Part shown: one piece after another, positions 1 to 9,390 of the stretch
How positions within the stretch are numbered: the stretch's first letter is position 1
Layout of the letters: the number at the start of each line of letters is the position of its first letter
DNA from: Desulfohalobiaceae bacterium
GTDB lineage: Bacteria; Desulfobacterota; Desulfovibrionia; Desulfovibrionales; Desulfothermaceae
Direction: 5' to 3'
NCBI GenBank assembly: GCA_027013815.1
Contig: JALWFY010000105.1
Span: 1-39,566, forward strand
DNA: 39,566 nucleotides
The notes under the pieces: generated by a model
The model's input: only the letters and a program-made list of their open reading frames with translations
What the model was told of the DNA's origin: nothing
Databases searched by the model: none
Made by a program: the position numbers and the translations under genes

Positions 1-14
1 GAAAGGTGGCAACA

Positions 15-131
15 GGCGAAAACCATTAATATAATTTTGGATGTTGAATTTTGGATTTTGGATTAATCCTTTTTTCATTCAAAATTTAGAATTTATAATT
101 CAAAATTAAAATTAAAAAATAGCCCTTCGCC
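15..131. repeat. MITE-like palindromic intergenic repeat, copy 1 (degenerate ends)
   Basis: ggcgaaa...ttttggatgttgaattttggattttggatt...attcaaaatttagaatttataattcaaaatt...agcccttcgcc; same arrangement as copies at 10272 and 17364. Confidence 0.65.
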
Positions 132-240
132 CTTATATACAAGGACTTAGGATTTAGGAAAAACGTAAATTTTTTTCACGTTTTTGAAATAAAAAATTTA
201 AAATTCAAAATTTTTCATCATAATAGGCATAAGCCCTTAA

Positions 241-259
241 AGTGAAGCAAATCTTCACT
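241..259 (+). other. Small hairpin upstream of rnfG
   Basis: AGTGAAG-CAAAT-CTTCACT perfect 7-bp stem. Confidence 0.4.
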
Positions 260-293
260 TTATAGTGACAGAACCTTATGGGAGGTAGTAGTT

Positions 294-899
294 GTGAATG
301 CCAAAGAGATTTTACGAATGGTTCTTGTATTGACTGTGGTATGTGCTGTTTGGGGAGGTGCCCTTTCATTTGTTAAGATACTCACTGCTCCTCAAATAGA
401 ATATCAACGAATAAAGAATATCAAGGCCCCTGCCTTAAAAAAGGCAATTACTGTTCCCTATGACAATGATCCAGTAAAAGACAGGATCAAGGTAGTTATT
501 GGAAAAGACAAAAGGGGAAGAGAGATATATAAAAACATTTTTTTGGCAAAAAAAGGCGGTAAAATTGTTGCTGTGGCCCTTGAGGCATATGGAGCAGGTT
601 ATGCTGGAGATATAGGGGTTATGGTATCTATAAATATACCATCTGAAAGAATTGGAGGGATTGCTATAACTACCTATTCTGAGACCCCAGGAGTTGGGAC
701 AAGGGCAATTAAAAGCAAAAAATTTAAATCCCAATTTAAAAATAAGCCTATTACAACAAATTTTTTACCTGGAAGTGGTGCTATTGATGTATTTAGCGGA
801 GCTACCTATACATCAAAAGGGATTATGACAGCAGTACAAAATGCAGTGAATATCTATAAAAAAATCAAAAACAAAATTGGGATAACAAAACAGTCTTAA
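294..899 (+). CDS. rnfG: Rnf electron transport complex subunit G (FMN-binding)
   Basis: GTG start after ggaggtag; N-terminal TM; FMN attachment motif SGATYTS; followed by rnfE, A, B. Confidence 0.9.
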   Translation: MNAKEILRMVLVLTVVCAVWGGALSFVKILTAPQIEYQRIKNIKAPALKKAITVPYDNDPVKDRIKVVIGKDKRGREIYKNIFLAKKGGKIVAVALEAYGAGYAGDIGVMVSINIPSERIGGIAITTYSETPGVGTRAIKSKKFKSQFKNKPITTNFLPGSGAIDVFSGATYTSKGIMTAVQNAVNIYKKIKNKIGITKQS

Positions 900-917
900 A
901 CTTAAGGAGTATATTCT

Positions 918-1541
918 ATGGCCAGGTTTATACAGGAATTTACCAAAGGACTGTGGAAGGAAGTACCCCCTTTTAGATTTGTTCTTGGCCTATGCCCTAC
1001 CCTAGCAGTTACTGGACATGTGAGTAGTGCATTGGGCCTGGGATGCGGTGTAATTTTTGTGTTGTTAGTGAGCAATTCTCTGATTGCCACATTTAGAAAT
1101 TTTATTCCATCAAAGATCAGGGTACCTGTATTTATAGTTATAATTGCATCTGCAGTTACAATTGTAGAGCTCACAATGGAGGCCTATTTTTATTCCTTAT
1201 ATAGGGTACTGGGGATATGGATACCCCTTATCGTGGTAAACTGTCTAATACTGGGAAGGGCTGAGGCATTTGCCAGAAAGAATAATATTATCTTGTCCAT
1301 TGCAGATGGACTGGGCATGGGGCTTGGATACACCCTATCTCTTATGTTCCTTGCATCTTTTAGGGAAATTATAGGGGCAGGGACCTGGTTTGGGATAAGG
1401 GTAATGCCAGCTTCGTATATTGGATTTGAACTATTACAAAGACCTCCAGGGGCATTTATTTGTTTGGGATTAATTCTAGCTGCAATGAATTTTATTTCTA
1501 TGAGAATGGAAAAAAAAGAAACCCATGCGTGTGCAAGATAA
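918..1541 (+). CDS. rnfE: Rnf complex subunit E
   Basis: Multi-TM RnfE/NqrD family: NPxLV-like/PFRFVLGLCPTLAVT, CLILGRAEAFA motif. Confidence 0.92.
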   Translation: MARFIQEFTKGLWKEVPPFRFVLGLCPTLAVTGHVSSALGLGCGVIFVLLVSNSLIATFRNFIPSKIRVPVFIVIIASAVTIVELTMEAYFYSLYRVLGIWIPLIVVNCLILGRAEAFARKNNIILSIADGLGMGLGYTLSLMFLASFREIIGAGTWFGIRVMPASYIGFELLQRPPGAFICLGLILAAMNFISMRMEKKETHACAR

Positions 1542-1585
1542 ACCATTATTAACAAAATATTCTATCTAACGTAAACCCTGTTATA

Positions 1586-1630
1586 TTAGTAATAATTTTG
1601 GATTATGGATTTTGAATGGAATAATTAAAA
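1586..1630. repeat. Fragment of the same AT-rich repeat family
   Basis: aattttggattatggattttgaatggaataatt resembles the left half of copies 1-3. Confidence 0.4.
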
Positions 1631-1691
1631 CCTAAGTTATAACTTTATTATATAAGCAACAAAAAACTAAATAAAGTAGGAGTGATGAGAG

Positions 1692-2270
1692 ATGAATAAT
1701 TATATTCTAATGATGGTCACAGCCATTTTTGCAAACAATATCCTCCTGGTTAGATTTCTTGGGAATTGTCCTTTTGTTGGTGTATCTACCAATCTAGATA
1801 GTGCCATAGGTATGTCTGGAGCAGCCCTTTTTGTAAATGTATTGTCTAGTTGTATTACATGGATGGTCTATACCTTTATCCTTGTTCCTTTGGAACTTGA
1901 ATATTTAAAGACCGTGGCCTTTATTTTAGTAATAGCTGCATTGGTTCAATTAGTTGAAATAATCCTACAAAAGGTAGCCCCTGCATTATATAGATCCCTA
2001 GGTATATATCTTCCATTAATTACTACTAATTGTATGATCTTTGGGGTAGCTGTATTAAATGTACAACAAAAACATACATTTATGCAAACTCTAGTATATT
2101 CAATAGCCACTGCAATTGGATTTGATCTAGCATTAATTATACTGGCTGGTATTAGAGAAAGATTTTCCCTGGGCAGGATACCTACCTTATTTCAGGGATT
2201 TCCAGTGGCTTTGATTACTGCTGGTCTAATGGGACTATGTTTTTACGGATTTGTGGGAATAGGGCAATAA
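1692..2270 (+). CDS. rnfA: Rnf complex subunit A
   Basis: NNILLVRFLGNCPFVGVS...ITTNCMIFGVAVLN RnfA/NqrE motifs. Confidence 0.93.
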   Translation: MNNYILMMVTAIFANNILLVRFLGNCPFVGVSTNLDSAIGMSGAALFVNVLSSCITWMVYTFILVPLELEYLKTVAFILVIAALVQLVEIILQKVAPALYRSLGIYLPLITTNCMIFGVAVLNVQQKHTFMQTLVYSIATAIGFDLALIILAGIRERFSLGRIPTLFQGFPVALITAGLMGLCFYGFVGIGQ

Positions 2271-2371
2271 TAATTTTTAATTTATAGGACTTATATGAAA
2301 ATTTTATATAGAGAAAAAAGTGTACTTATAGAATCTAGAAAAATAATAATTATAAATAAGGAGAAATAAAG

Positions 2372-3214
2372 ATGTCTCCAGTTATTACAGCCATTTTAGT
2401 TATGGGAGCATTGGGATTTTGTCTAAGTTTATTTTTAGGTATTGCTGCAAAACTGTTCTTTGTGGAGGTAGATCCAAGGATAGAGATAATAGCTGACTTA
2501 CTTCCTGGTGCAAATTGTGGAGGATGTGGATATGCTGGCTGTAGTGACTATGCAGAGGCCATAATAAAAGATAATGTTCCTCCAAATAAATGTGTAGCTG
2601 GTGGGGCCAATGTAACTGAAGCCATATGTTCTATCTTAGGAGTAAAGGTCTCCTTAGAGGAGAGAAAAATAGTTAGAATTTGTTGCAGGGGAGACAATGA
2701 GAAGGCCAAAAAAAATTTTATATATAAAGGAGCCAATGATTGTTATGCTGCAATACTCTCTACAGGAGGAGATAAGGCGTGTAAATATGGATGTGTAGGT
2801 CTTGGATCTTGTGTTAAGGCTTGTCCATTTGGCGCACTGAGCATGGGGGATAATGGAATCCCAGTAGTTGATGAGACCCAATGCACTGGTTGTGGTAGCT
2901 GTGTGGAAGCTTGTCCTAGGAATATCCCTAAATTATTTCCTGCGTCTCAAAAAGTAGCACCACTTTGCTCTTCCCATGCAGGTGGTAAAATGGTTAAAAG
3001 TGTATGTAGTGTTGGTTGCATTGGTTGTGGTATATGTGCAAAAAAATGTCCTGAAAAGGCCATTAAAATGGTAAACTATCTACCTGAGATAGATATCAAA
3101 AGGTGTAATGGTTGTCTTGAATGTGTAAAAAAATGCCCTACTGGGGCTATGGTAGACTTAATCAATATAAGTTCTAATAACCAGGAGGAAAACCAAAAAG
3201 CAGATGCAGCTTAA
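2372..3214 (+). CDS. rnfB: Rnf complex subunit B (multi-[4Fe-4S] ferredoxin)
   Basis: GANCGGCGYAGC N-terminal cluster motif plus several CxxCxxxC ferredoxin motifs. Confidence 0.93.
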   Translation: MSPVITAILVMGALGFCLSLFLGIAAKLFFVEVDPRIEIIADLLPGANCGGCGYAGCSDYAEAIIKDNVPPNKCVAGGANVTEAICSILGVKVSLEERKIVRICCRGDNEKAKKNFIYKGANDCYAAILSTGGDKACKYGCVGLGSCVKACPFGALSMGDNGIPVVDETQCTGCGSCVEACPRNIPKLFPASQKVAPLCSSHAGGKMVKSVCSVGCIGCGICAKKCPEKAIKMVNYLPEIDIKRCNGCLECVKKCPTGAMVDLINISSNNQEENQKADAA

Positions 3215-3650
3215 TCAAAAAATAGAAACAGGAGAGGTAATAGAGTTATTGCCCCCAAATATGGCAAAGATAAGGATAAAAAGGCATTCGCAGTGTATTG
3301 GATGTTCACAGAGGTCGCTGTGTGATCCCTTTGGAAAAGACTATATGATTATTAGCGCAAAAAATTTATGTATGGCAAAAATAGGGGATGAAGTAGAGGT
3401 TAGTTTTGAATTGGTAAGAAAAGGACAGGCCATAGTTATTTTATATATAATTCCATTGATACTGTTCATTGTTGGGGCCTTAATTGGAAATTTCATTGAT
3501 CCATTTAATAATAAAGATCTATCTTCTTCTCTGATGGGAATTTTATGTCTAATAATCTCTTTTATTGGAATATTTATTTACAACAAAATATTAGTCAAGG
3601 AAAAACCGTCACTAGAGCCTCGTATCAAAAGGATTTTAAACTCCATATAA
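3204..3650 (+). CDS. SoxR-reducing/RseC-MucC family protein
   Basis: ETGEVIEL...CIGCSQRSLCDPF Cys motif followed by two TM helices; overlaps rnfB end. Confidence 0.75.
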   Translation: MQLNQKIETGEVIELLPPNMAKIRIKRHSQCIGCSQRSLCDPFGKDYMIISAKNLCMAKIGDEVEVSFELVRKGQAIVILYIIPLILFIVGALIGNFIDPFNNKDLSSSLMGILCLIISFIGIFIYNKILVKEKPSLEPRIKRILNSI

Positions 3651-3674
3651 AACTAATTGACATAGGAGACTGGA

Positions 3675-4235
3675 ATGAAAAGATACAGACTTCTATTTGC
3701 TGGGTCAGGTGGTCAAGGGATTATTACAGCTGCAATATTACTTGCAAAGGCTGCTGTTTTATATGAAGGCAAAAATGCCGTTCAATCTCAAAGCTATGGG
3801 GCTGAAGCTAGAGGCGGGTTAAGCAGATCGGATGTGATAATATCCAATGAGGAAATATATTTTCCAAAGGTCATTCAGCCCAATATACTTATTTGTTTGA
3901 CACAAAGGGCATATAATAATTTTTTTAAAACTATCAGGCCAGGTGGAATCCTTATTGTAGATGATTTTCTAGTACACCAAGAATACAGTGCTGACGCAAT
4001 TATATACACCCTACCATTATATTCAACACTAAAAAATGAGTTAAATATCTCTCTAGGGTTAAATGTTTGCACCCTAGGGGCACTAATTGGGATCACTAAT
4101 ATAGTAAGACCTGATTCCATAATTAACCTACTCAAAGAAAGCATCTCTCCTCAATTTTTAGACCAAAACCTAAAGGCATTTGAACTTGGTCAAAAAATGG
4201 TTGAAAACAAAAAAAAATATAACATTTGGCCCTAA
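3675..4235 (+). CDS. 2-oxoacid:ferredoxin oxidoreductase gamma subunit (KorC/PorG-like)
   Basis: LLFAGSGGQGIITAAILLAKAA...QSYGAEARGGLSRSDVIISNEEI hallmark. Confidence 0.88.
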   Translation: MKRYRLLFAGSGGQGIITAAILLAKAAVLYEGKNAVQSQSYGAEARGGLSRSDVIISNEEIYFPKVIQPNILICLTQRAYNNFFKTIRPGGILIVDDFLVHQEYSADAIIYTLPLYSTLKNELNISLGLNVCTLGALIGITNIVRPDSIINLLKESISPQFLDQNLKAFELGQKMVENKKKYNIWP

Positions 4236-4242
4236 AAACAAT

Positions 4243-4995
4243 ATGAAAATAGTATTTCATCCAAAATATTTTGAGGTCTATGCATCTGATCCCGCAGCTA
4301 CACACGGGAGATTGGAAGGTGCTGTTTCTCTTTTGAAAAAAGAATACACATTTGTTGAACCTGAGATTGCCACTGAGGATGACATATTACTAGTTCATAC
4401 AAAAGAACATTTTGATAGGATTTCAGCAAAATCTGCACATTTGTTTACCCTATCTTTATTAGCAGCAGGTGGGGCAATATTGGCCTCAGAAATTGCAATG
4501 GAAGGAGAGGCTGCTTTTGGTCTTATAAGGCCCCCAGGCCATCATGCAAGCAGGGATTCTTGTTGGGGATTTTGTTGGTTTAATAATATTGCGGTTGCCA
4601 TAAAGAGACTAATCCATGACAAAAAGATAGAAAATGCACTAATTGTTGACTTTGACCTACATTTTGGAGATGGAACAAATGGTATATTTTTAGAGGATAG
4701 TGGAGTGTTGTATCACCATATGGATTCTATCCCATCATTAGAAAAATTTCTAAAATCATGTAAGAAATTTGATATACTCGGTGTATCTGCTGGATTTGAC
4801 AGATATATAAATGATTGGGGAGGAATTCTGACCCTTGAAGAATATCAACTCCTTGGTGAGATCCTTGGAGGGTTTGCAAGGGATAAAACCAATGGGAGGA
4901 TATTTTCTATTTTAGAAGGTGGTTACAACCATCAAGAATTGGGATATTGCATACAGTCATATTTGCATGGCATAAAAAAGGCCTATGATCAATAA
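4243..4995 (+). CDS. Histone deacetylase/acetoin utilization-like deacetylase
   Basis: RPPGHHASRDSCWGFCWFNNIAVA and DFDLHFGDGTNGIF; start moved in frame from 4180 to ATG 4243 (MKIVFHPKYFEVY). Confidence 0.85.
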   Translation: MKIVFHPKYFEVYASDPAATHGRLEGAVSLLKKEYTFVEPEIATEDDILLVHTKEHFDRISAKSAHLFTLSLLAAGGAILASEIAMEGEAAFGLIRPPGHHASRDSCWGFCWFNNIAVAIKRLIHDKKIENALIVDFDLHFGDGTNGIFLEDSGVLYHHMDSIPSLEKFLKSCKKFDILGVSAGFDRYINDWGGILTLEEYQLLGEILGGFARDKTNGRIFSILEGGYNHQELGYCIQSYLHGIKKAYDQ

Positions 4996-5024
4996 AATTA
5001 TCCCCTCTCTTCTATATCTGAATA

Positions 5025-5050
5025 AAAAAGGGGCCTTTTGGCCCCTTTTT
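5025..5050. terminator. Bidirectional Rho-independent terminator
   Basis: AAAAAGGGGCC-TTTT-GGCCCCTTTTT between convergent genes. Confidence 0.85.
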
Positions 5051-5147
5051 CTTTTGTATCTATTAATTAATTTACTCTAATAATTATACACTACCAATTC
5101 CATTCTTGTCTTTAATCCAATTATCCATTTTCAATTCTCAATTGGTA

Positions 5148-6551
5148 TTACCAACCCCAGGTAAGATATTCGTGTATAGAATCAGAGGCCTTACGTCCTG
5201 CACCAGCAGCAAGGATAACTGTGGCCTGTCCAGTTACAATGTCTCCTCCTGCCCAAACTCCTTTCTTTTTGGTCTTTCCTGTTTCAGGATTGGCAACTAT
5301 ATATCCCCATTTAGTAAGTTCTAATCCCTCTGTTGCCTTGGTAAGCACAGGATTTGCTCCAGCACCCACTGAAATAACCACTAAGTCACATTCCATTTGA
5401 AATTCAGAGCCTTTGATTGGAACTGGCCTTCTCCTACCAGATTCATCGGGCTCTCCAAGCTCCATCTTGATACATTCCATTCCCTTGACCTTGCCCTCTT
5501 CATCTCCTAAGAACCTTATTGGATTAGTCAATAAGTGAAATTCAATTCCTTCTTCTTCTGCGTGATGGATTTCAGCCTTTCTTGCTGGCATCTCTTCTCT
5601 AGACCTACGATAGACTATTTTAACACTATCTGCACCAAGCCTCATAGCCGTTCTTGCAGAATCCATTGCCACATTTCCAGCTCCAATCACAACAACGTTT
5701 TTACCCTTTACAATTGGAGTATCGTATTCTGGAAATAGATAGGCCTTCATTAAATTTGCCCTAGTTAAATATTCATTGGCAGAATAGATTCCAACTAAGT
5801 TCTCCCCAGGTATATTCAAAAATCTGGGCAAACCAGCACCTACACCAATGTATATGGCGTCATATCCCTGATCAAACAATTCATCAATGGTGATAGTTTT
5901 GCCAACAACAACATTGTATTCGAATTTTACCCCAAGCCTCTCCAAAAAATTTACTTCAGAGGCAACTATATCCTTTGGTAGACGAAATTCTGGAATTCCA
6001 TATACAAGGACACCGCCACCTTTATGAAATGCCTCAAATACAGTAACATCATGGCCCTTTAAAATAAGGTCTCCTGCCACAGTGAGTCCAGAAGGACCTG
6101 AACCAATAATTGCTACCTTCTTCCCAGTTGGATGGGCCTTTGGAGGCAACTCACCAGTGCCATGTTCCCTTTCATAATCTGCTGCAAATCTCTCAAGATT
6201 TCCTATTGCAACAGGCTCTCCTTTTTTTCCTAAAATACAATGGCCTTCACACTGTAATTCCTGTGGACACACCCTTCCGCATATTGCAGGTAGGCTGTTC
6301 TTTTCCCATATTTTTCTAATCGCACCTGTAAAATCCCCTTCCTTGATCAACTTAATAAAGGCAGGGATATCCACCTGTACTGGACATCCTTCCCTACAAG
6401 AAGGTTTTTTACACTGCAAACACCTAGATGCCTCCTTCATGGCTATCTCAGGGGTATATCCTAATGGAACTTCTTTGAAATTCCTTCTCCTAACCTCTGG
6501 TTTTTGTTCAGGCATTGGTTGACGTGGAAGTTTTTCCTTTTTCTCAGCCAT
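5148..6551 (-). CDS. nfnB: NfnB / NADPH-dependent glutamate synthase-like subunit (GltA/SudA family)
   Basis: Cys-rich N-terminus CLQCKKPSCREGCPV, GSGPSGLTVAGDL and GAGNVAMDSARTAMRLGA dinucleotide folds; adjacent to nfnA. Confidence 0.85.
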   Translation of the reverse strand: MAEKKEKLPRQPMPEQKPEVRRRNFKEVPLGYTPEIAMKEASRCLQCKKPSCREGCPVQVDIPAFIKLIKEGDFTGAIRKIWEKNSLPAICGRVCPQELQCEGHCILGKKGEPVAIGNLERFAADYEREHGTGELPPKAHPTGKKVAIIGSGPSGLTVAGDLILKGHDVTVFEAFHKGGGVLVYGIPEFRLPKDIVASEVNFLERLGVKFEYNVVVGKTITIDELFDQGYDAIYIGVGAGLPRFLNIPGENLVGIYSANEYLTRANLMKAYLFPEYDTPIVKGKNVVVIGAGNVAMDSARTAMRLGADSVKIVYRRSREEMPARKAEIHHAEEEGIEFHLLTNPIRFLGDEEGKVKGMECIKMELGEPDESGRRRPVPIKGSEFQMECDLVVISVGAGANPVLTKATEGLELTKWGYIVANPETGKTKKKGVWAGGDIVTGQATVILAAGAGRKASDSIHEYLTWGW

Positions 6552-6571
6552 GGTTAGTTCTCCTTTTATTT

Positions 6572-7408
6572 TTAAGCGTTCAATGATGCTTTAAATTTTT
6601 CATATGACTCTTTTTCTTGTTCCAAATAAGACCTCAACCTCTTCATAAGTTCTTCAAAATCCACTTTGTGGCCATCAAATTCAGGACCATCAACACAAGC
6701 AAACTTTGTCTCTCCACCAACACTTACCCTACAACAACCACACATACCAGTACCATCTACCATTATGGGATTAAGGCTAACTAAGGTCTTTACCCCATAT
6801 TCCTTTGTCATGGCACATACAAATTTCATCATAGGTACAGGCCCAATGGCCACAACTAATTTTACGTTCTTATTTTCCAGATTTTCCTTCAAAACATCAG
6901 TAACAAATCCATGATGTCCATAGGATCCATCATCTGTACACACATGCAACTCGTGGGACGCAGCCTTCATCTTGTCTTCTAGTATTAAAAGGTCCTTTGT
7001 CCTTGCGCCTATTATGGCTATTACATTATTCCCTTTTTGTTTTAACCCCCTGGTTATGGGATGTAATACAGCAACTCCTGTTCCCCCCCCTACGCACACT
7101 ACGTCTCCATCATATTTTTCCAGGTGTGTTGGTTTACCTAAAGGACCTATTATATCAAGGTAGCTATCTCCCACCTGCAAGGTCTTAAACAAGGCAGTAG
7201 TCTTTCCAACCACCTGATAAATAATTGTAATAGTACCTTTTTCTGGATCAGTGTCTGCCATGGTGAGAGGTATCCTTTCCCCTTTTTCATGGGCCCGCAA
7301 AATAACAAACTGGCCAGGTCTCGCCTTTTTTGCTATTAAAGGTGCCTTTATTTCATTTAAGATCACTGATCCCTGTGCCATTTCCTCTCGATTAACAATT
7401 TCAAACAT
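6572..7408 (-). CDS. nfnA: NfnA / sulfide dehydrogenase SudB-like FAD/NAD-binding subunit
   Basis: FAD/NAD reductase fold, C-terminal DGTGMCGCCRVSVGGETKFACVDGPEFDG. Confidence 0.85.
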   Translation of the reverse strand: MFEIVNREEMAQGSVILNEIKAPLIAKKARPGQFVILRAHEKGERIPLTMADTDPEKGTITIIYQVVGKTTALFKTLQVGDSYLDIIGPLGKPTHLEKYDGDVVCVGGGTGVAVLHPITRGLKQKGNNVIAIIGARTKDLLILEDKMKAASHELHVCTDDGSYGHHGFVTDVLKENLENKNVKLVVAIGPVPMMKFVCAMTKEYGVKTLVSLNPIMVDGTGMCGCCRVSVGGETKFACVDGPEFDGHKVDFEELMKRLRSYLEQEKESYEKFKASLNA

Positions 7409-7438
7409 AGTTCTACCTCCAAGGATTTTTATAAAATA

Positions 7439-8746
7439 TTATTTTGAGGATAACTGCTTAAGGTTATATAAGATATTATTTTTCAACCAATTTTTATCCC
7501 ACCATTCAACTGGATCCACTGGGACCCCACTTATCAATATAGCAAAATGTAGGTGATCCCCACCAGCCAACCCAGTGGCACCACTATTTCCAATTATCTC
7601 ACCTTTTTTTACAAGGTCGTTTCTCTTTACCTTTATATAAGAAAGATGTCCATATAAAGATTGAACTCCATACCCATGATCAATTATTACTGCATTTCCA
7701 TAAATACCATACCAGCCAGCAAATACTACCCTACCGTTATTAGCTGCAAGAATAGGTGCTCTTGCAGTAGATGCTAAATCTACACCTAAATGGGTTTCTC
7801 TATCAATTACCCTTCCTTTATATATATATGTCCTTTTGGTACCAAAGCTGGCTTCTCTGACGGTCCTTGGTTGTCTTAAGAAAGGACCTGAAAACAGAAT
7901 TTTTTTCTCTGTATCCAGTCCAATCTTTCTTAGCCTGGCTCTATTATCTTTTCTAATAATTTTATTTACCTTTAAAAATATCTGCAATGGGGTAAGTCCC
8001 TTAAAATCCTGTTCATATTGAACCATCTTTTGTTGTAAAAATTTGTCTGTAATATTGATCTTTGACCTTAAGAATCTCCTTGTCTTAATATAACATCTCA
8101 AAGGTATTTTCATCTCATTCCCAGCACGGTCAATGGCAATGACCCAAGGTGTCATATTTTTGGGATCCACATCATAGGGAATTGCAAAAAAGCAGCAGTA
8201 TGATCCTTTGTAAGGATATGCAGGAAAAAAATATTTATCTACTTTAATACCAATTTTTGACACTGGTTCAGAAACCATAAAGCCAGCAACCCCAGCCCCA
8301 CCAACCACTAGGTTATGCCTATATGTCTTCATCAAGATACTTGGAGGAGTCGTATCTAAAATAAAACTCTTATTCAATATCCTCTGATTTCCCAATAAAA
8401 AATTATTTATTGAGTTGTCAGCGGCACTTACGTTTATAGAAAAGACCCCTTCTTTGATCCCTAGCTTGGGTATGTTTATTTTATATTTATATTCTTTTTT
8501 CCCTTTAACATTGGGTAGATCTATCTTCTTCGACCATATTCCCTGGGTTAGTTTTATGTGAATATTTTTTATATAGGAATCTTTATCTGTTACATAAACC
8601 TGAATAATAGGATCTTCACGTCCAATATATTTTTTTCCCAAGATTTTAATTACTGGAGGAGTCCTATCTAGGAAAAAGCCAAAATATATCCCTAAAATCA
8701 ATACAACTAAGATGAGAACAATACCCATTCCTTTATATTTTTTCAT
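7439..8746 (-). CDS. M23 family metallopeptidase (membrane-anchored)
   Basis: N-terminal TM; HLGVDLAS...NAVIIDHGYGVQSLYGHLS...GLAGGDHLHF LytM active-site motifs. Confidence 0.9.
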   Translation of the reverse strand: MKKYKGMGIVLILVVLILGIYFGFFLDRTPPVIKILGKKYIGREDPIIQVYVTDKDSYIKNIHIKLTQGIWSKKIDLPNVKGKKEYKYKINIPKLGIKEGVFSINVSAADNSINNFLLGNQRILNKSFILDTTPPSILMKTYRHNLVVGGAGVAGFMVSEPVSKIGIKVDKYFFPAYPYKGSYCCFFAIPYDVDPKNMTPWVIAIDRAGNEMKIPLRCYIKTRRFLRSKINITDKFLQQKMVQYEQDFKGLTPLQIFLKVNKIIRKDNRARLRKIGLDTEKKILFSGPFLRQPRTVREASFGTKRTYIYKGRVIDRETHLGVDLASTARAPILAANNGRVVFAGWYGIYGNAVIIDHGYGVQSLYGHLSYIKVKRNDLVKKGEIIGNSGATGLAGGDHLHFAILISGVPVDPVEWWDKNWLKNNILYNLKQLSSK

Positions 8747-8839
8747 ATTTATATTTTCCTTTTTATTTGCATATTATTTTCAATTGAGATAGAATTTCTT
8801 CTCTTTAAAAAAATTTTAATAAAATAGGAGGAATTTTTC

Positions 8840-9274
8840 ATGGGTACAGCAAAACAAGGAGACAAGGTGAAGGTTCATTATAAAGGATTTCTAGACGACG
8901 GAACTGTCTTTGATTCTTCATTTGATCAAGACCCCCTTGAGTTTACTATTGGAAATGGAGAGATCATTCCTGGTTTTGAAAGTGCAGTTATAGGAATGGA
9001 TGTTGGAGAAACTAAAGTAGTAGATATAGCCCCAGACCAAGGATACGGGGAATATAATGAAATGGCCCGCATCGAGGTCCCCAGGTCTAATCTCCCTGAA
9101 CACATAACACCTGAAATTGGAATGGTCCTTCAACTTACAACCCCTCAAAATACCCAGGTTTTAGTTCGCGTAATTGAGATGAATGACGAAATTGTAACAC
9201 TGGATGCAAATCATCCACTTGCAGGAAAAAATCTAAAGTTTGAAATCCAGTTAGTTGATGTAGTTTCAGCATAA
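8840..9274 (+). CDS. FKBP-type peptidyl-prolyl isomerase, SlyD-like
   Basis: VKVHYKGFLDDGTVFDSS...GNGEIIPGFESAVIGM; IF-like insert; ATG preceded by ggagga. Confidence 0.92.
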   Translation: MGTAKQGDKVKVHYKGFLDDGTVFDSSFDQDPLEFTIGNGEIIPGFESAVIGMDVGETKVVDIAPDQGYGEYNEMARIEVPRSNLPEHITPEIGMVLQLTTPQNTQVLVRVIEMNDEIVTLDANHPLAGKNLKFEIQLVDVVSA

Positions 9275-9291
9275 CACATCCCAATTATTAT

Positions 9292-9377
9292 AGTATCCAG
9301 GTTTATCCTATTAGATTGAAAGGAGTTTTATGCGCGCTATTATGTGCATTCTATATAGTGGGGTAAACCTGGATACT
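9292..9377. repeat. Long inverted repeat, 17-bp arms with 52-nt spacer
   Basis: AGTATCCAGGTTTATCC (9292..9308) vs GGGTAAACCTGGATACT (9361..9377), one G.T wobble. Confidence 0.85.
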
Positions 9378-9390
9378 CCCTTTATTTTTA

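Noticed and set aside
435-734. Antisense ORFs inside rnfG, rnfE, nfnA, porin and FadL-like genes
   Set aside because: Opposite-strand shadows of well-supported genes with no domain signal.
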